Of a DNA stretch of 64,000 bases, positions 36,598 through 44,341 are shown piece by piece (position 1 is the first letter of the stretch; each line of letters begins with the position of its first letter). The stretch is from Streptomyces kronopolitis (lineage in GTDB: Bacteria; Actinomycetota; Actinomycetes; Streptomycetales; Streptomycetaceae). The notes beneath the pieces were generated by a model. It was not told the DNA's origin and did not search any database. It saw only the letters and a list, made by a program, of their open reading frames with translations. The stretch spans positions 1 to 64,000 of the forward strand of contig NZ_BMND01000029.1 in NCBI RefSeq assembly GCF_014646275.1. The letters are read 5' to 3'. A program made the translations under genes and the position numbers.

Positions 36598-37548
36598 CTA
36601 CGCCCAGAGCTGCCCGTGCAGCGTGGCGATCGCCGCCTCGGTGGACTCGGCGGTGTACACGCCGGTGGAAAGGTACTTCCAGCCGCCGTCGGCGACCACG
36701 AAGACCACGTCGGCGCTCTCCCCCGCCTTGACGGCCTTGCCGGCGACGCCGAGCGCGGCGTGCAGCGCCGCGCCGGTGGAGATGCCCGCGAAGATGCCTT
36801 CCTGGGCGAGGAGTTCGCGGGTGCGGCGGACCGCGTCCTCGGAGCCGACCGAGAAGCGGGTGGTGAGCTGGGACTCGTCGTAGAGCTCGGGGATGAAGCC
36901 CTCGTCGAGGTTGCGCAGCCCGTAGACCACGTCGTCGTAGCGCGGCTCGGCGGCGACGATCCGGACGCCGGGGACGTGCTCGCGCAGATAGCGGCCGACG
37001 CCCATCAGGGTGCCGGTGGTGCCCAGACCCGCCACGAAATGGGTGATCGAGGGCAGGTCGGCGAGGATCTCGGGGCCGGTGGTGGCGTAGTGCGCACCGG
37101 CGTTGTCCGGGTTCCCGTACTGGTAGAGCATCACCCAGTCGGGGTGCTCGGCGGCCAGCTCCTTGGCCACCCGTACGGCCGTGTTGGAGCCGCCCGCGGC
37201 GGGCGAGGAGACGATCTCCGCGCCCCACATGGCGAGCAGCTCGCGCCGCTCGGACGAGGTGTTCTCCGGCATCACGCACACGATGCGGTAGCCCTTGAGC
37301 TTGGCCGCCATGGCGAGCGAGATGCCGGTGTTGCCGCTGGTCGGCTCCAGGATGGTGCAGCCGGGGGTGAGCCGGCCGTCCTTCTCGGCCTGCTCGATCA
37401 TGTGCAGCGCGGGCCGGTCCTTGATCGAACCCGTGGGGTTGCGGTCCTCCAGCTTCGCCCAGATACGGACGTCGTCGGAGGGCGACAGGCGCGGGAGGCG
37501 GACGAGAGGAGTGTTCCCGACCGCCGCCAGCGGGGAGTCGTAACGCAT
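36598..37548 (-). CDS. cysM: Cysteine synthase CysM (CysO-thiocarboxylate dependent)
   Basis: This 316-residue PLP enzyme has the PLP-binding lysine in DRNPTGSIKDRPAL, the substrate loop EPTSGNTGISLAMAA, and the PLP-phosphate loop AGLGTTGTLMGVG. In mycobacteria the CysO-linked CysM joins O-phosphoserine with the sulfur of CysO thiocarboxylate, and the cysO gene here immediately precedes it (TGATG overlap). The ATG start reads MRYDSPLAAVGNTPLV. A longer frame upstream overlaps cysO and is not coding. The protein ends LHGQLWA. Confidence 0.93.
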   Translation of the reverse strand: MRYDSPLAAVGNTPLVRLPRLSPSDDVRIWAKLEDRNPTGSIKDRPALHMIEQAEKDGRLTPGCTILEPTSGNTGISLAMAAKLKGYRIVCVMPENTSSERRELLAMWGAEIVSSPAAGGSNTAVRVAKELAAEHPDWVMLYQYGNPDNAGAHYATTGPEILADLPSITHFVAGLGTTGTLMGVGRYLREHVPGVRIVAAEPRYDDVVYGLRNLDEGFIPELYDESQLTTRFSVGSEDAVRRTRELLAQEGIFAGISTGAALHAALGVAGKAVKAGESADVVFVVADGGWKYLSTGVYTAESTEAAIATLHGQLWA

Positions 37549-37826
37549 CAGCGCATGCCGCCGGCCACGGCCGGGAGGATCGTCACGCTGTCGCCGTCGG
37601 CGAGCTTGGTGGAGATGCCCTCCAGGAAGCGGACGTCCTCGTCGTTGAGGTAGACGTTCACGAAGCGGCGCAGCTGCTCGCCGTCCACGAGGCGCTCGCG
37701 GATGCCGTTGTGCCGGCTCTCCAGGTCGGTGAAGAGGTCGGCGAGGGTCTCTCCGCTGCCCTCGACGGCCTTCTGGCCGTCGGTGTAGGTACGCAGGATG
37801 GTGGGGATTCGGACCTCGATGGCCAT
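37548..37826 (-). CDS. cysO: Sulfur-carrier protein CysO (MoaD/ThiS family) with C-terminal GG-Met-Arg
   Basis: This 92-residue ubiquitin-fold sulfur carrier for cysteine synthesis is activated at its C-terminal glycine and thiocarboxylated; CysM moves the sulfur-bearing adduct on. Landmarks are IRIPTILRTYTDGQ-like start (EVRIPTILRTYTDGQ), RRFVNVYLNDEDVRFL and DGDSVTILPAVAGG. Mycobacterial CysO ends at GG, but here Met-Arg follow before the stop, so the GG is buried and must be exposed first. The stop overlaps the cysM start (TGATG). Confidence 0.92.
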   Translation of the reverse strand: MAIEVRIPTILRTYTDGQKAVEGSGETLADLFTDLESRHNGIRERLVDGEQLRRFVNVYLNDEDVRFLEGISTKLADGDSVTILPAVAGGMR

Positions 37827-37962
37827 GGAGTGCTCCTGTGGAGTGCGGGTCGGGGGCGGTGCGTCCCGGGGTGCACGGCATGCGGCGTGCCGGGAGGGCG
37901 TCGGGTGACGCGGGAGGTGCGGGGTGCCGAAGGCGCGCGCCGCGCGCCCGGGGCAGGCCGGG

Positions 37963-38100
37963 TCAGGCGGCGGCGCAGCGCGGACAGATGGCGCTGGAGA
38001 GCCGGCACAGATCGACGTGCAGCCGTGCGGCTCCGCAGCCGAACGCGCCCAGCAGCGCGGATGCGGAGCGACGCGTGGCGAGCGGAGCGAGCAGCAGCAT
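37963..38100 (-). CDS. Cysteine-rich leader peptide upstream of cysO-cysM
   Basis: A 45-residue frame from an ATG (MLLLAPLATRRSAS) with GAGG upstream ends RLHVDLCRLSSAICPRCAAA. The HVDL-x-R-x-SS-A-x-C core and terminal cysteines match actinobacterial leader peptides that sit ahead of sulfur and cysteine genes and act as cysteine-responsive attenuators. Four cysteine codons lie in the last 28 codons. The stop is 137 bases before cysO, room for a regulatory hairpin. A longer frame start at 38136 lacks a ribosome site. Confidence 0.78.
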   Translation of the reverse strand: MLLLAPLATRRSASALLGAFGCGAARLHVDLCRLSSAICPRCAAA

Positions 38101-38220
38101 GCCCGGCCTCTTTTCGCTCACGTCAGGGTCAACCATGCGGTCATCGTATCGATTCCCGGTCCGGGTTTTGGAACCACGTCCCATGATGCGGACGATCGGT
38201 GTACGCCAGGTGGGACGCGC

Positions 38221-38646
38221 TCAGGAGTACGCGGCCACGACCTCGACCTCTTCCTCGGTCACCGTGCCGTCGACGATACGGAACGAGCGGAACTGGAACG
38301 GCCCGGCGTCGTCGGTGTCGGCGGTGGATACCAGGACATAGTGGGCGGCCGGCTCATTGGCGTAGGAGATGTCCGTACGCGAGGGATAGGCCTCGGTAGC
38401 GGTGTGCGAGTGGTAGATGATCACCGGCTCCTCGTCCCGGTCGTCCATCTCCCGGTAGAGCTTGAGCAGGTCGGCCGAGTCGAACTCGTAGAACGTGGGC
38501 GACCGGGCGGCGTTCAGCATCGGGATGAACCGCTCGGGGCGGCCGCTGCCGGCCGGGCCCGCGACCACGCCGCAGGCCTCGTCGGGGTGGTCCTGGCGGG
38601 AGTGCTCGACGATCCGGTCGTGGAGGGCCTTGGTGAGGGTCAGCAT
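38221..38646 (-). CDS. mec: JAMM (M67) zinc metalloprotease Mec
   Basis: This 141-residue Mov34/JAMM protease has the catalytic glutamate in DEACGVV and the zinc motif YHSHTATEAYPSRTDISY, an exact H-x-H-x7-S-x2-D. In mycobacteria Mec frees cysteine from the CysO-cysteine adduct made by CysM. Because the local CysO ends GG-Met-Arg, this protease may also clip the tail to expose the active glycine. It lies upstream of the leader peptide, cysO and cysM on the same strand. Confidence 0.92.
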   Translation of the reverse strand: MLTLTKALHDRIVEHSRQDHPDEACGVVAGPAGSGRPERFIPMLNAARSPTFYEFDSADLLKLYREMDDRDEEPVIIYHSHTATEAYPSRTDISYANEPAAHYVLVSTADTDDAGPFQFRSFRIVDGTVTEEEVEVVAAYS

Positions 38647-38717
38647 GGCGCCAAGGATAAGAGGCACGGGCGGAGCTCCGGCCCGAGGGTGGCGGTGAGC
38701 GACGGGGCGAGCACGCA

Positions 38718-38758
38718 GCGGGCCCGTCCGTACCGGTGGCCGGTACGGACGGGCCCGC
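38718..38758. terminator. 19-bp hairpin between mec and the amino-acid permease
   Basis: A perfect 19-bp stem with a three-base loop (TGG) lies 61 bases beyond the permease stop and upstream of mec, so it probably terminates the permease transcript. Confidence 0.8.
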
Positions 38759-38819
38759 ATGCTGGACGCCGGGAGGGGCGCCCGGGGTGCCGCGTGGGTG
38801 CCCAGGAGGCGTTGACCCC

Positions 38820-40289
38820 TTAGGCGTCCTTGGAGTCCGTGACGGGGGCCTTTCGGTCCGCCGCGCCGGACGTCAGGCCGTTCGCCGCGTCCCGGCGCTT
38901 GATGCACAGGTAGCCCACGCCCAGGATGAGCGCCCAGACGGGCGCCGCGTAGAGCGAGATCCGGGCGTCCGGGTCGACGCCCATCATCACGATCACCATG
39001 GCGATGAAGGCCAGGGCGAAGATCGAGGTGTAGGGGCTGCCGGGGGCCTTGAACTCGGACTGCGGCAGCTCGCCGCGGTCGGCCTTGGCGCGGTAGCGCA
39101 GCTGCGAGGCCAGGATGACGATCCACGCCCACATACCGGAGATGGTGGCGAAGGAGACGACGTAGTTGAACGCGTCGCCGGGCCACTGGTAGTTGATGTA
39201 GACGCCGAACAGCATCATCGCGACCGAGACGCCGGTGCCCCAGGTGGGCAGGCCGTTCTTGCTGAGCTTGGTGAAGAACTTCGGGCCCTGGCCGTTGAGC
39301 GCGAGGTCGCGCAGCATCCGGCCGGTGGAGTACATGCCGGAGTTGGCCGAGGAGAGCGCGGCCGTCAGCACGACGAAGTTGACGATGCCCGCACCGGCCG
39401 GCAGGCCGATCTGCTGGAAGGCGGCCACGAAGGGGCTGACGCCCGGCTTGAAGACCGTCCAGCTGACGACGGACAGGATGATGATCAGCGCACCGATGTA
39501 GAACAGGCCGATCCGCCACGGCACGGTGTTGATCGCCTTGGGCAGGACCTTCTTCGGGTTGGTCGCCTCGCCCGCGGTGACGCCGACGAGTTCGACGGCG
39601 AGGAAGGCGAACATCACGATCTGCAGCGTCATCAGCGTGCCGCCGATGCCCTTGGGGAAGAAGCCGCCGTGGGACCACAGGTTGGTGAAGGACGCGGTGT
39701 CACCGGCGTCGGAGAAGCCGAGGGTGATCACGCCGAGGCCGATCAGGATCATGCCGATGATCGCGGTGACCTTGACCATGGAGAACCAGAATTCCAGCTC
39801 ACCGAAGATCTTCACGGAGATCAGGTTGATACCGAAGAGCGCGACGGTGAAGACCAGCGCCGCCGCCCATTGCGGTATGCCCTTGTTCCAGTACTGCACA
39901 TACGTGGCCGCGGCGGTCACTTCGGTAATGCCGGTGACGACCCAGAACAGCCAGTAGGTCCAGCCGGTCACAAAGCCGACGAAGGGACCGAGGAATTCTC
40001 GCGCGTACTCCGAGAAGGAGCCGGAGACGGGCCGGTACATGAGCAGTTCGCCCAGGGCCCGCATGATGAAGAAGATGACCAGACCGACGATGGCGTAGGC
40101 GAGGATGATGCTCGGCCCGGCCATCGAGATCGCCTTGCCGGCTCCGAGAAAGAGACCGGTACCGATGGCGCCACCAATGGCGATCATCTGGATCTGACGG
40201 TTTCCCAGACCGCGCTGATAGCCCTCTTCGGGGGCCTGCTCAGCTGCCTCGTTGCCGTCGTGTTGCTTGTCGACCTGCACAGAGGTCAT
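38820..40289 (-). CDS. Amino-acid permease (APC superfamily, AAT family)
   Basis: This is a 489-residue, twelve-helix permease. The AAT-family opening is GLGNRQIQMIAIGGAIGTGLFLGAG, followed by PVSGSFSEYAREFLGPFVGFVTGWTYW, GVTAGEATNPKKVLPKAIN and SSANSGMYSTGRMLRDLA. These match Streptomyces and E. coli AnsP/GabP/CycA-like permeases; the substrate is not determined. I start at the second methionine (MTSVQVDKQ) because the first one (at 40310) lacks a ribosome site. A long divergent region follows upstream. Confidence 0.88.
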   Translation of the reverse strand: MTSVQVDKQHDGNEAAEQAPEEGYQRGLGNRQIQMIAIGGAIGTGLFLGAGKAISMAGPSIILAYAIVGLVIFFIMRALGELLMYRPVSGSFSEYAREFLGPFVGFVTGWTYWLFWVVTGITEVTAAATYVQYWNKGIPQWAAALVFTVALFGINLISVKIFGELEFWFSMVKVTAIIGMILIGLGVITLGFSDAGDTASFTNLWSHGGFFPKGIGGTLMTLQIVMFAFLAVELVGVTAGEATNPKKVLPKAINTVPWRIGLFYIGALIIILSVVSWTVFKPGVSPFVAAFQQIGLPAGAGIVNFVVLTAALSSANSGMYSTGRMLRDLALNGQGPKFFTKLSKNGLPTWGTGVSVAMMLFGVYINYQWPGDAFNYVVSFATISGMWAWIVILASQLRYRAKADRGELPQSEFKAPGSPYTSIFALAFIAMVIVMMGVDPDARISLYAAPVWALILGVGYLCIKRRDAANGLTSGAADRKAPVTDSKDA

Positions 40290-40608
40290 GTGTGGTGCGC
40301 CTTTCTCCATACCGACCCGGTCTGTCCGGATCGGGTCCCGATCCCCCCGGATGGAGTCCTGCTGCCGACGGTCGGCCGGCCAAGCGCTCCCGCAGTGACA
40401 GGGGTGGCGTCACTCACGGCAGGTCGTGAACATCTATCACGACCCCCAGGAGAACGCCTAGAGATGGCGTGAACCGCACCACGTGAAAAACGGGCCAAAG
40501 CGAATAAGTGCGTACAACTTGCTTGGCGGCGGTAATGGGATCGTTATGCGGATTTGAGCATCCGCTGAGCGAACACCCGGTGAACAACCGAGGCGATATG
40601 CCCGGTTT
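40290..40608. other. Spacer between DUF2017 and amino-acid permease genes
   Basis: About 320 bases with no gene seen. The part from 40440 to 40610 is the most AT-rich here and should hold the permease promoter. Confidence 0.5.
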
Positions 40609-41205
40609 TCACCCCATGAGTGACTCGACCAGAGTCTCCTGGAGTCCGCCGAGCCAGAGATATGCCATCACCATCGGCTTGCGGGGATCGCTGTCCGGCA
40701 GCCTCAGCAGCTCGCCGCCGTCCTCCTCATCGGTCGCTTCAAGCCGCGTCCCGATGGCCAGCCGGAGGTCATTGAGGGCCCCCAGCCACTGCCGGCACTC
40801 GCCGGGCTTCAGCCGCAGCTCGGCGCTGCCGCCGGCGGACGGCGCGAGCGTGTCCAGCGCGCGGATCAGCGCGAGGGTGTCCTCGCGCTTGCGGGAGCGC
40901 AGATCGTTCTCGGTGTAGCGGCGGAACTCGGCGGAGGCGGCGCGGACGTCGTCGTCGGGGACGAGGTCGGGACCGCCGTAGGCGTCGGGGAAGAGGCGGG
41001 CCAGGACCGGGTCGGCGGGCGGCTCGCTGGGGCCGTCGTTGAAGATCGACGCCAGCAGGTCGTCGCCCTCGCGCTCCGCGGGCTCCTCGCCCGGGCCGAT
41101 CAGCTCCATCAGCTGGACGGCGAGGCTGCGCAGGATGGAGATCTCGACCTCGTCGAGGGGGACCGAGGCGCCGCCGTCGGGCAGCGGTGTGAAGTGCCCG
41201 GTCAT
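40609..41205 (-). CDS. DUF2017 protein translationally coupled to clpS
   Basis: This 198-residue cytoplasmic protein matches actinobacterial DUF2017. It reads MTGHFTPLPDGGASVPLDEVE, then EISILRSLAVQLMELIGP and, in the middle, DPVLARLFPDAYGGPDL. The second half has EFRRYTENDLRSRKREDTLALIRALD, typical of the family, and ends LWLGGLQETLVESLMG. The start overlaps the clpS stop by four bases (ATGA). This pairing is widespread in actinobacteria, so a link to Clp proteolysis is plausible but unproven. Confidence 0.85.
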   Translation of the reverse strand: MTGHFTPLPDGGASVPLDEVEISILRSLAVQLMELIGPGEEPAEREGDDLLASIFNDGPSEPPADPVLARLFPDAYGGPDLVPDDDVRAASAEFRRYTENDLRSRKREDTLALIRALDTLAPSAGGSAELRLKPGECRQWLGALNDLRLAIGTRLEATDEEDGGELLRLPDSDPRKPMVMAYLWLGGLQETLVESLMG

Positions 41206-41564
41206 CGGCGGTCCTGCTGGAGGGTCGCCCACAGGCCGAAGCCGTGCATGGCCTGCACGTCGCGCTCCATTTCCTCGCGGCTGCCGCTGGAGACCACCGC
41301 GCGCCCCTTGTGATGGACGTCGAGCATCAACTGGTGCGCCTTGTCCTTGGAATAGCCGAAGTACGTCTGGAAGACGTAGGAGACATAGCTCATGAGGTTC
41401 ACGGGATCGTTGTGAACGATCGTGACCCACGGGAGGTCGGGCTCGGGGACCTCGAAGGGGGCCTCGCTCGACTCGGGGCGCTCGGTCTCGACCGGGACAC
41501 TGAGGGTGCAGTGGTGCGGCCGGAGCGTGATCGTGGGTGACGGGTGGGCGCTCACAGGCCCCAT
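41202..41564 (-). CDS. clpS: ATP-dependent Clp protease adaptor ClpS
   Basis: This 120-residue adaptor delivers N-degron substrates to ClpA/ClpC. The N-terminal 40 residues are variable and Pro/Ser-rich. The core begins LPWVTIVHNDPVNLMSYVSYV, with the N-end binding residues in HNDPVN and further contacts around VFQTYFGYSKDKAHQLMLDVHHKG. The ATG at 41564 (MGPVSAHPS) is my choice; a GTG nine bases inside is possible. It is followed directly by DUF2017. Confidence 0.92.
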   Translation of the reverse strand: MGPVSAHPSPTITLRPHHCTLSVPVETERPESSEAPFEVPEPDLPWVTIVHNDPVNLMSYVSYVFQTYFGYSKDKAHQLMLDVHHKGRAVVSSGSREEMERDVQAMHGFGLWATLQQDRR

Positions 41565-41665
41565 GCTGCCACCCGGGGACCCGTGACGCACAAATGCCCC
41601 TCGCGCGGGCCGCGTCGGCACGGCGCGGCCGCCCGCCCGCGAGGCCGCCGGGAGGCCCCCACCCC

Positions 41666-41688
41666 ACTATCGTCAATGTGACGAGTAT
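41666..41688 (+). promoter_or_regulatory. Inverted repeat ahead of pncB
   Basis: ACTATCGTCA-ATG-TGACGAGTAT is an imperfect palindrome whose inner CGTCA/TGACG arms are exact, ending 19 bases before the pncB start. It is a candidate operator for an NAD-salvage regulator; I cannot name the factor. Confidence 0.5.
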
Positions 41689-41707
41689 CGGGGGTAGCAT
41701 CGTCTCC

Positions 41708-43036
41708 ATGAACACAGCAGACCTGGGGCTGCCGGTGGCCGTGCCGTCGACTGCGCTCTTCACCGACCAGTACGAACTCACCATGCTGCAGGCCGCGTTG
41801 CGGTCCGGCACCGCGGACCGGCACTCGGTCTTCGAGGTCTTCACCCGCCGGCTGCCCGAGGGCCGCCGCTACGGCGTGGTGGGCGGCACCGGCCGGGTGC
41901 TGGACGCGGTGGAGAACTTCCGCTTCGACGAGACGATCCTCGGCTTTCTGCGCGAGCGCGGCATCCTCGACGAGCCGACCCTCGACTGGCTGGCCGGCTT
42001 CCGCTTCCGCGGCGACATCTGGGGCTATCCGGAGGGCGAGGTCTACTTCCCCGGCTCCCCCGTCATGCGGGTCGAGGGCACCTTCGCCGAGGCGGTGCTG
42101 CTGGAGACGGTGATCCTCTCGATCCTCAACCACGACTCCGCGGTGGCCGCGGCCGCCTCCCGGATGTCGGTGGCGGCCGGCGGCCGCCCGCTGGTGGAGA
42201 TGGGCGCCCGCCGCACCCACGAGCTGGCGGCGGTGGCCGCGGCCCGGGCCGCCTACGTCGGCGGCTTCCACACCACCTCCGACCTCGCGGCCGGCTTCCG
42301 CTACAACATCCCCACCGTCGGCACCAGCGCCCACGCCTTCACCCTGCTGCACGACACCGAGCGGGACGCCTTCACCGCCCAGGTCGACACCCTCGGCAGC
42401 GGCACGACCCTGCTCGTGGACACCTTCGACGTCGCCGAGGCGGTGCGCACCGCCGTGGAGGTGGCCGGGCCCGGCCTCGGCGCCGTGCGGATCGACTCCG
42501 GTGATCTGCTGCTGATCGCCCACCGGGTGCGCCAGCAGCTGGACGAGCTGGGCGCCACCAAGACCAAGATCGTGGTCACCAGCGATCTCGACGAGTACGC
42601 CATCGCCTCGCTGGCCGCCGCGCCGGTGGACGCGTACGGCGTCGGCACGCAGCTGGTGACCGGCAGCGGCCACCCGACCTGCTCGATGGTCTACAAGCTG
42701 GTCGCCCGCGCCGACAGCGACACGCCCGGCACCCCGCTGCGGCCGGTCGCCAAGCGCTCGATGGGCGCCAAGACCTCGCTCGGCGGCCGCAAGTGGGCGG
42801 CGCGCCGGCTGGACGCGGACGGCATCGCCGATGCCGAGGTCATCGGCACCGGCCCGGTCCCGGCGGAGCTGGCCGACCGGCAGCTGCTGGTGCCGCTGGT
42901 GAGCGGCGGCACCGTGGTGGCGCGGGAGCCGCTGGACGCCGCCCGCGACCGGCACATCGCCGCCCGCGACCAGCTGCCGCTGTCGGCCAGCCAGCTCTCC
43001 CGGGGCGAGGCCGTGCTGCCCACCGAATACCTCTGA
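41708..43036 (+). CDS. pncB: Nicotinate phosphoribosyltransferase
   Basis: This 442-residue enzyme converts nicotinate and PRPP to nicotinate mononucleotide in NAD salvage. Family features are LFTDQYELTMLQAALRSGTA, FEVFTRRLPEGRRYGVV, the active-site histidine region GARRTHELAAVAAARAAYVGG, VGTSAHAFTLLHDTERDAF, IDSGDLL and VGTQLVTGSGHPTC. The ATG (MNTADLGLPV) lies 19 bases after the inverted repeat. pncA follows on the same strand, so the pair makes nicotinamide to NaMN. Confidence 0.94.
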   Translation: MNTADLGLPVAVPSTALFTDQYELTMLQAALRSGTADRHSVFEVFTRRLPEGRRYGVVGGTGRVLDAVENFRFDETILGFLRERGILDEPTLDWLAGFRFRGDIWGYPEGEVYFPGSPVMRVEGTFAEAVLLETVILSILNHDSAVAAAASRMSVAAGGRPLVEMGARRTHELAAVAAARAAYVGGFHTTSDLAAGFRYNIPTVGTSAHAFTLLHDTERDAFTAQVDTLGSGTTLLVDTFDVAEAVRTAVEVAGPGLGAVRIDSGDLLLIAHRVRQQLDELGATKTKIVVTSDLDEYAIASLAAAPVDAYGVGTQLVTGSGHPTCSMVYKLVARADSDTPGTPLRPVAKRSMGAKTSLGGRKWAARRLDADGIADAEVIGTGPVPAELADRQLLVPLVSGGTVVAREPLDAARDRHIAARDQLPLSASQLSRGEAVLPTEYL

Positions 43037-43049
43037 CGCGTCCCCGGCG

Positions 43050-43081
43050 GGCGGCGGGCGGGCCGCGGCGCGCCCGCCGCC
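43050..43081. terminator. GC-rich hairpin between pncB and pncA
   Basis: An 11-bp stem (GGCGGCGGGCG) with a ten-base loop lies 13 bases after the pncB stop; it may attenuate rather than fully stop transcription into pncA. Confidence 0.45.
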
Positions 43082-43198
43082 CCGCGGCCGCCGGGCTCCG
43101 GACCACTCCCGCAATCCGCCGCCAGTGGCTACCCTCGGTCACACCACCGCACCACACTCCGGGCCGGTCCCCCGATTCCCAGCCGGAAGGCACGCACC

Positions 43199-43795
43199 AT
43201 GCACCGGGCATTGATCGTCGTTGATGTGCAGAACGACTTCTGCGAGGGCGGCAGCCTCGCGGTGGCGGGGGGCGCGGACGTCGCGGCGGCCATCACCGAT
43301 CTGATCGGCCAGGCGGCCGGCGGCTGCTACCGCTACGTCGTCGCCACCCGTGATCACCACATCGACCCCGGTGACCACTTCTCCGAGCACCCCGACTACG
43401 AGCGCTCCTGGCCGGTGCACTGCGTGGCCGGCACCGAGGGCAGCGGCTTCCACCCCAATTTCACCCCGGCGATCGCCTCCGGGGCCATCGACGCGGTCTT
43501 CGACAAGGGCACCCGCTCCGGGGCGTACAGCGGCTTCGAGGGCACGGACGAGAACGGCACCCCGCTCGCGGACTGGCTGCGCGGCCACGGCGTCACCGAG
43601 GTCGACGTGGTCGGCCTGGCCACCGACCACTGCGTGCGCGCCACCGCCCTGGACGCCGTCCGGGCCGGGCTGCGCACCCATGTCCTGCTGGACCTGACGG
43701 CCGGGGTGGCCGCGCACACCACCGAGCGGGCGCTGGCGGAGCTGCGCGCGGCGGGCGCCGAGCTGACCGGGAAACCGCTGGTCACCGGCGGCTGA
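43199..43795 (+). CDS. pncA: Nicotinamidase (isochorismatase family)
   Basis: This 198-residue nicotinamidase deamidates nicotinamide to nicotinate. The catalytic triad is visible: Asp in IVVDVQNDF (residue 9), Lys in FDKGTRSGAY, and Cys in ATDHCVRATA. Metal-binding residues lie in TRDHHIDPGDHFSEH. It begins MHRALIVVDVQ. It works directly upstream of PncB, 163 bases before it. After its stop comes an 11-base run of C, where sequencing errors are possible but would not affect the gene. Confidence 0.95.
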   Translation: MHRALIVVDVQNDFCEGGSLAVAGGADVAAAITDLIGQAAGGCYRYVVATRDHHIDPGDHFSEHPDYERSWPVHCVAGTEGSGFHPNFTPAIASGAIDAVFDKGTRSGAYSGFEGTDENGTPLADWLRGHGVTEVDVVGLATDHCVRATALDAVRAGLRTHVLLDLTAGVAAHTTERALAELRAAGAELTGKPLVTGG

Positions 43796-43850
43796 CGCCC
43801 CCCCCCCCGCGGCGGAGGGGCGCCGGGCGGCCGTGCGCGGGCCCCGCGCG

Positions 43851-44225
43851 CTACCCCGCGGCCCGGTAGCCGGCGGTGGACGCCGGGGGGATCTGGGGGC
43901 GCATCAGCGCCCGTATCGGATGCCAGGACTCGGTGTCGTCCTCCGGGGTCTCGCGCCAGACCACCCCGTCCGGGTGGTGCAGCACGGCCGTGATCTCGTC
44001 GGGTGTGGGCGGCTCGGTGTTGCCGCGCAGGTAGACCCTGCGCAGCCCGAGGTTGCGCAGCCTGGTCAGGGCGCGCTGGCGGTTCACCGCGTGGACCAGC
44101 ACCCGCACCCGGCACCCGCAGTCGTACGGGCCGGGCCGCGGGCCGTGAGCCGGCCTGGGCAGTGACAGGGCGACCACCACGCTCCCTCCTGGGAGCCTGA
44201 TGTAACCGCCACCGGACTTGGTCAT
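43851..44225 (-). CDS. Conserved hypothetical protein
   Basis: This is a 124-residue protein reading MTKSGGGYIRLPGGSVVVAL, with a short hydrophobic strand, a CGC cysteine pair, a basic helix NRQRALTRLRNLGLRRVYLRG, then PDEITAVLHHPDGVVWRE and an acidic end. It has no signal peptide, no membrane helix and no family that I recognise. The leading sequence (GGGGGAGAAATG) includes a strong ribosome site. It is convergent with pncA. Confidence 0.6.
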   Translation of the reverse strand: MTKSGGGYIRLPGGSVVVALSLPRPAHGPRPGPYDCGCRVRVLVHAVNRQRALTRLRNLGLRRVYLRGNTEPPTPDEITAVLHHPDGVVWRETPEDDTESWHPIRALMRPQIPPASTAGYRAAG

Positions 44226-44282
44226 TTCTCCCCCGTGAGACTTCGCGTCAACAAGGATCTGTAGAACGCATCTAAACGCGAA

Positions 44283-44314
44283 TCGGCCGCCGCCCGCTAG
44301 GGGGCGACGGCCGA
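44283..44314. terminator. Hairpin after the M6 metalloprotease gene
   Basis: A 13-bp stem with one mismatch (TCGGCCGCCGCCC) lies 27 bases beyond the protease stop, upstream of the next minus-strand gene. Confidence 0.65.
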
Positions 44315-44341
44315 ATAGCCTCTGACCTGCGATGTTAAGTT

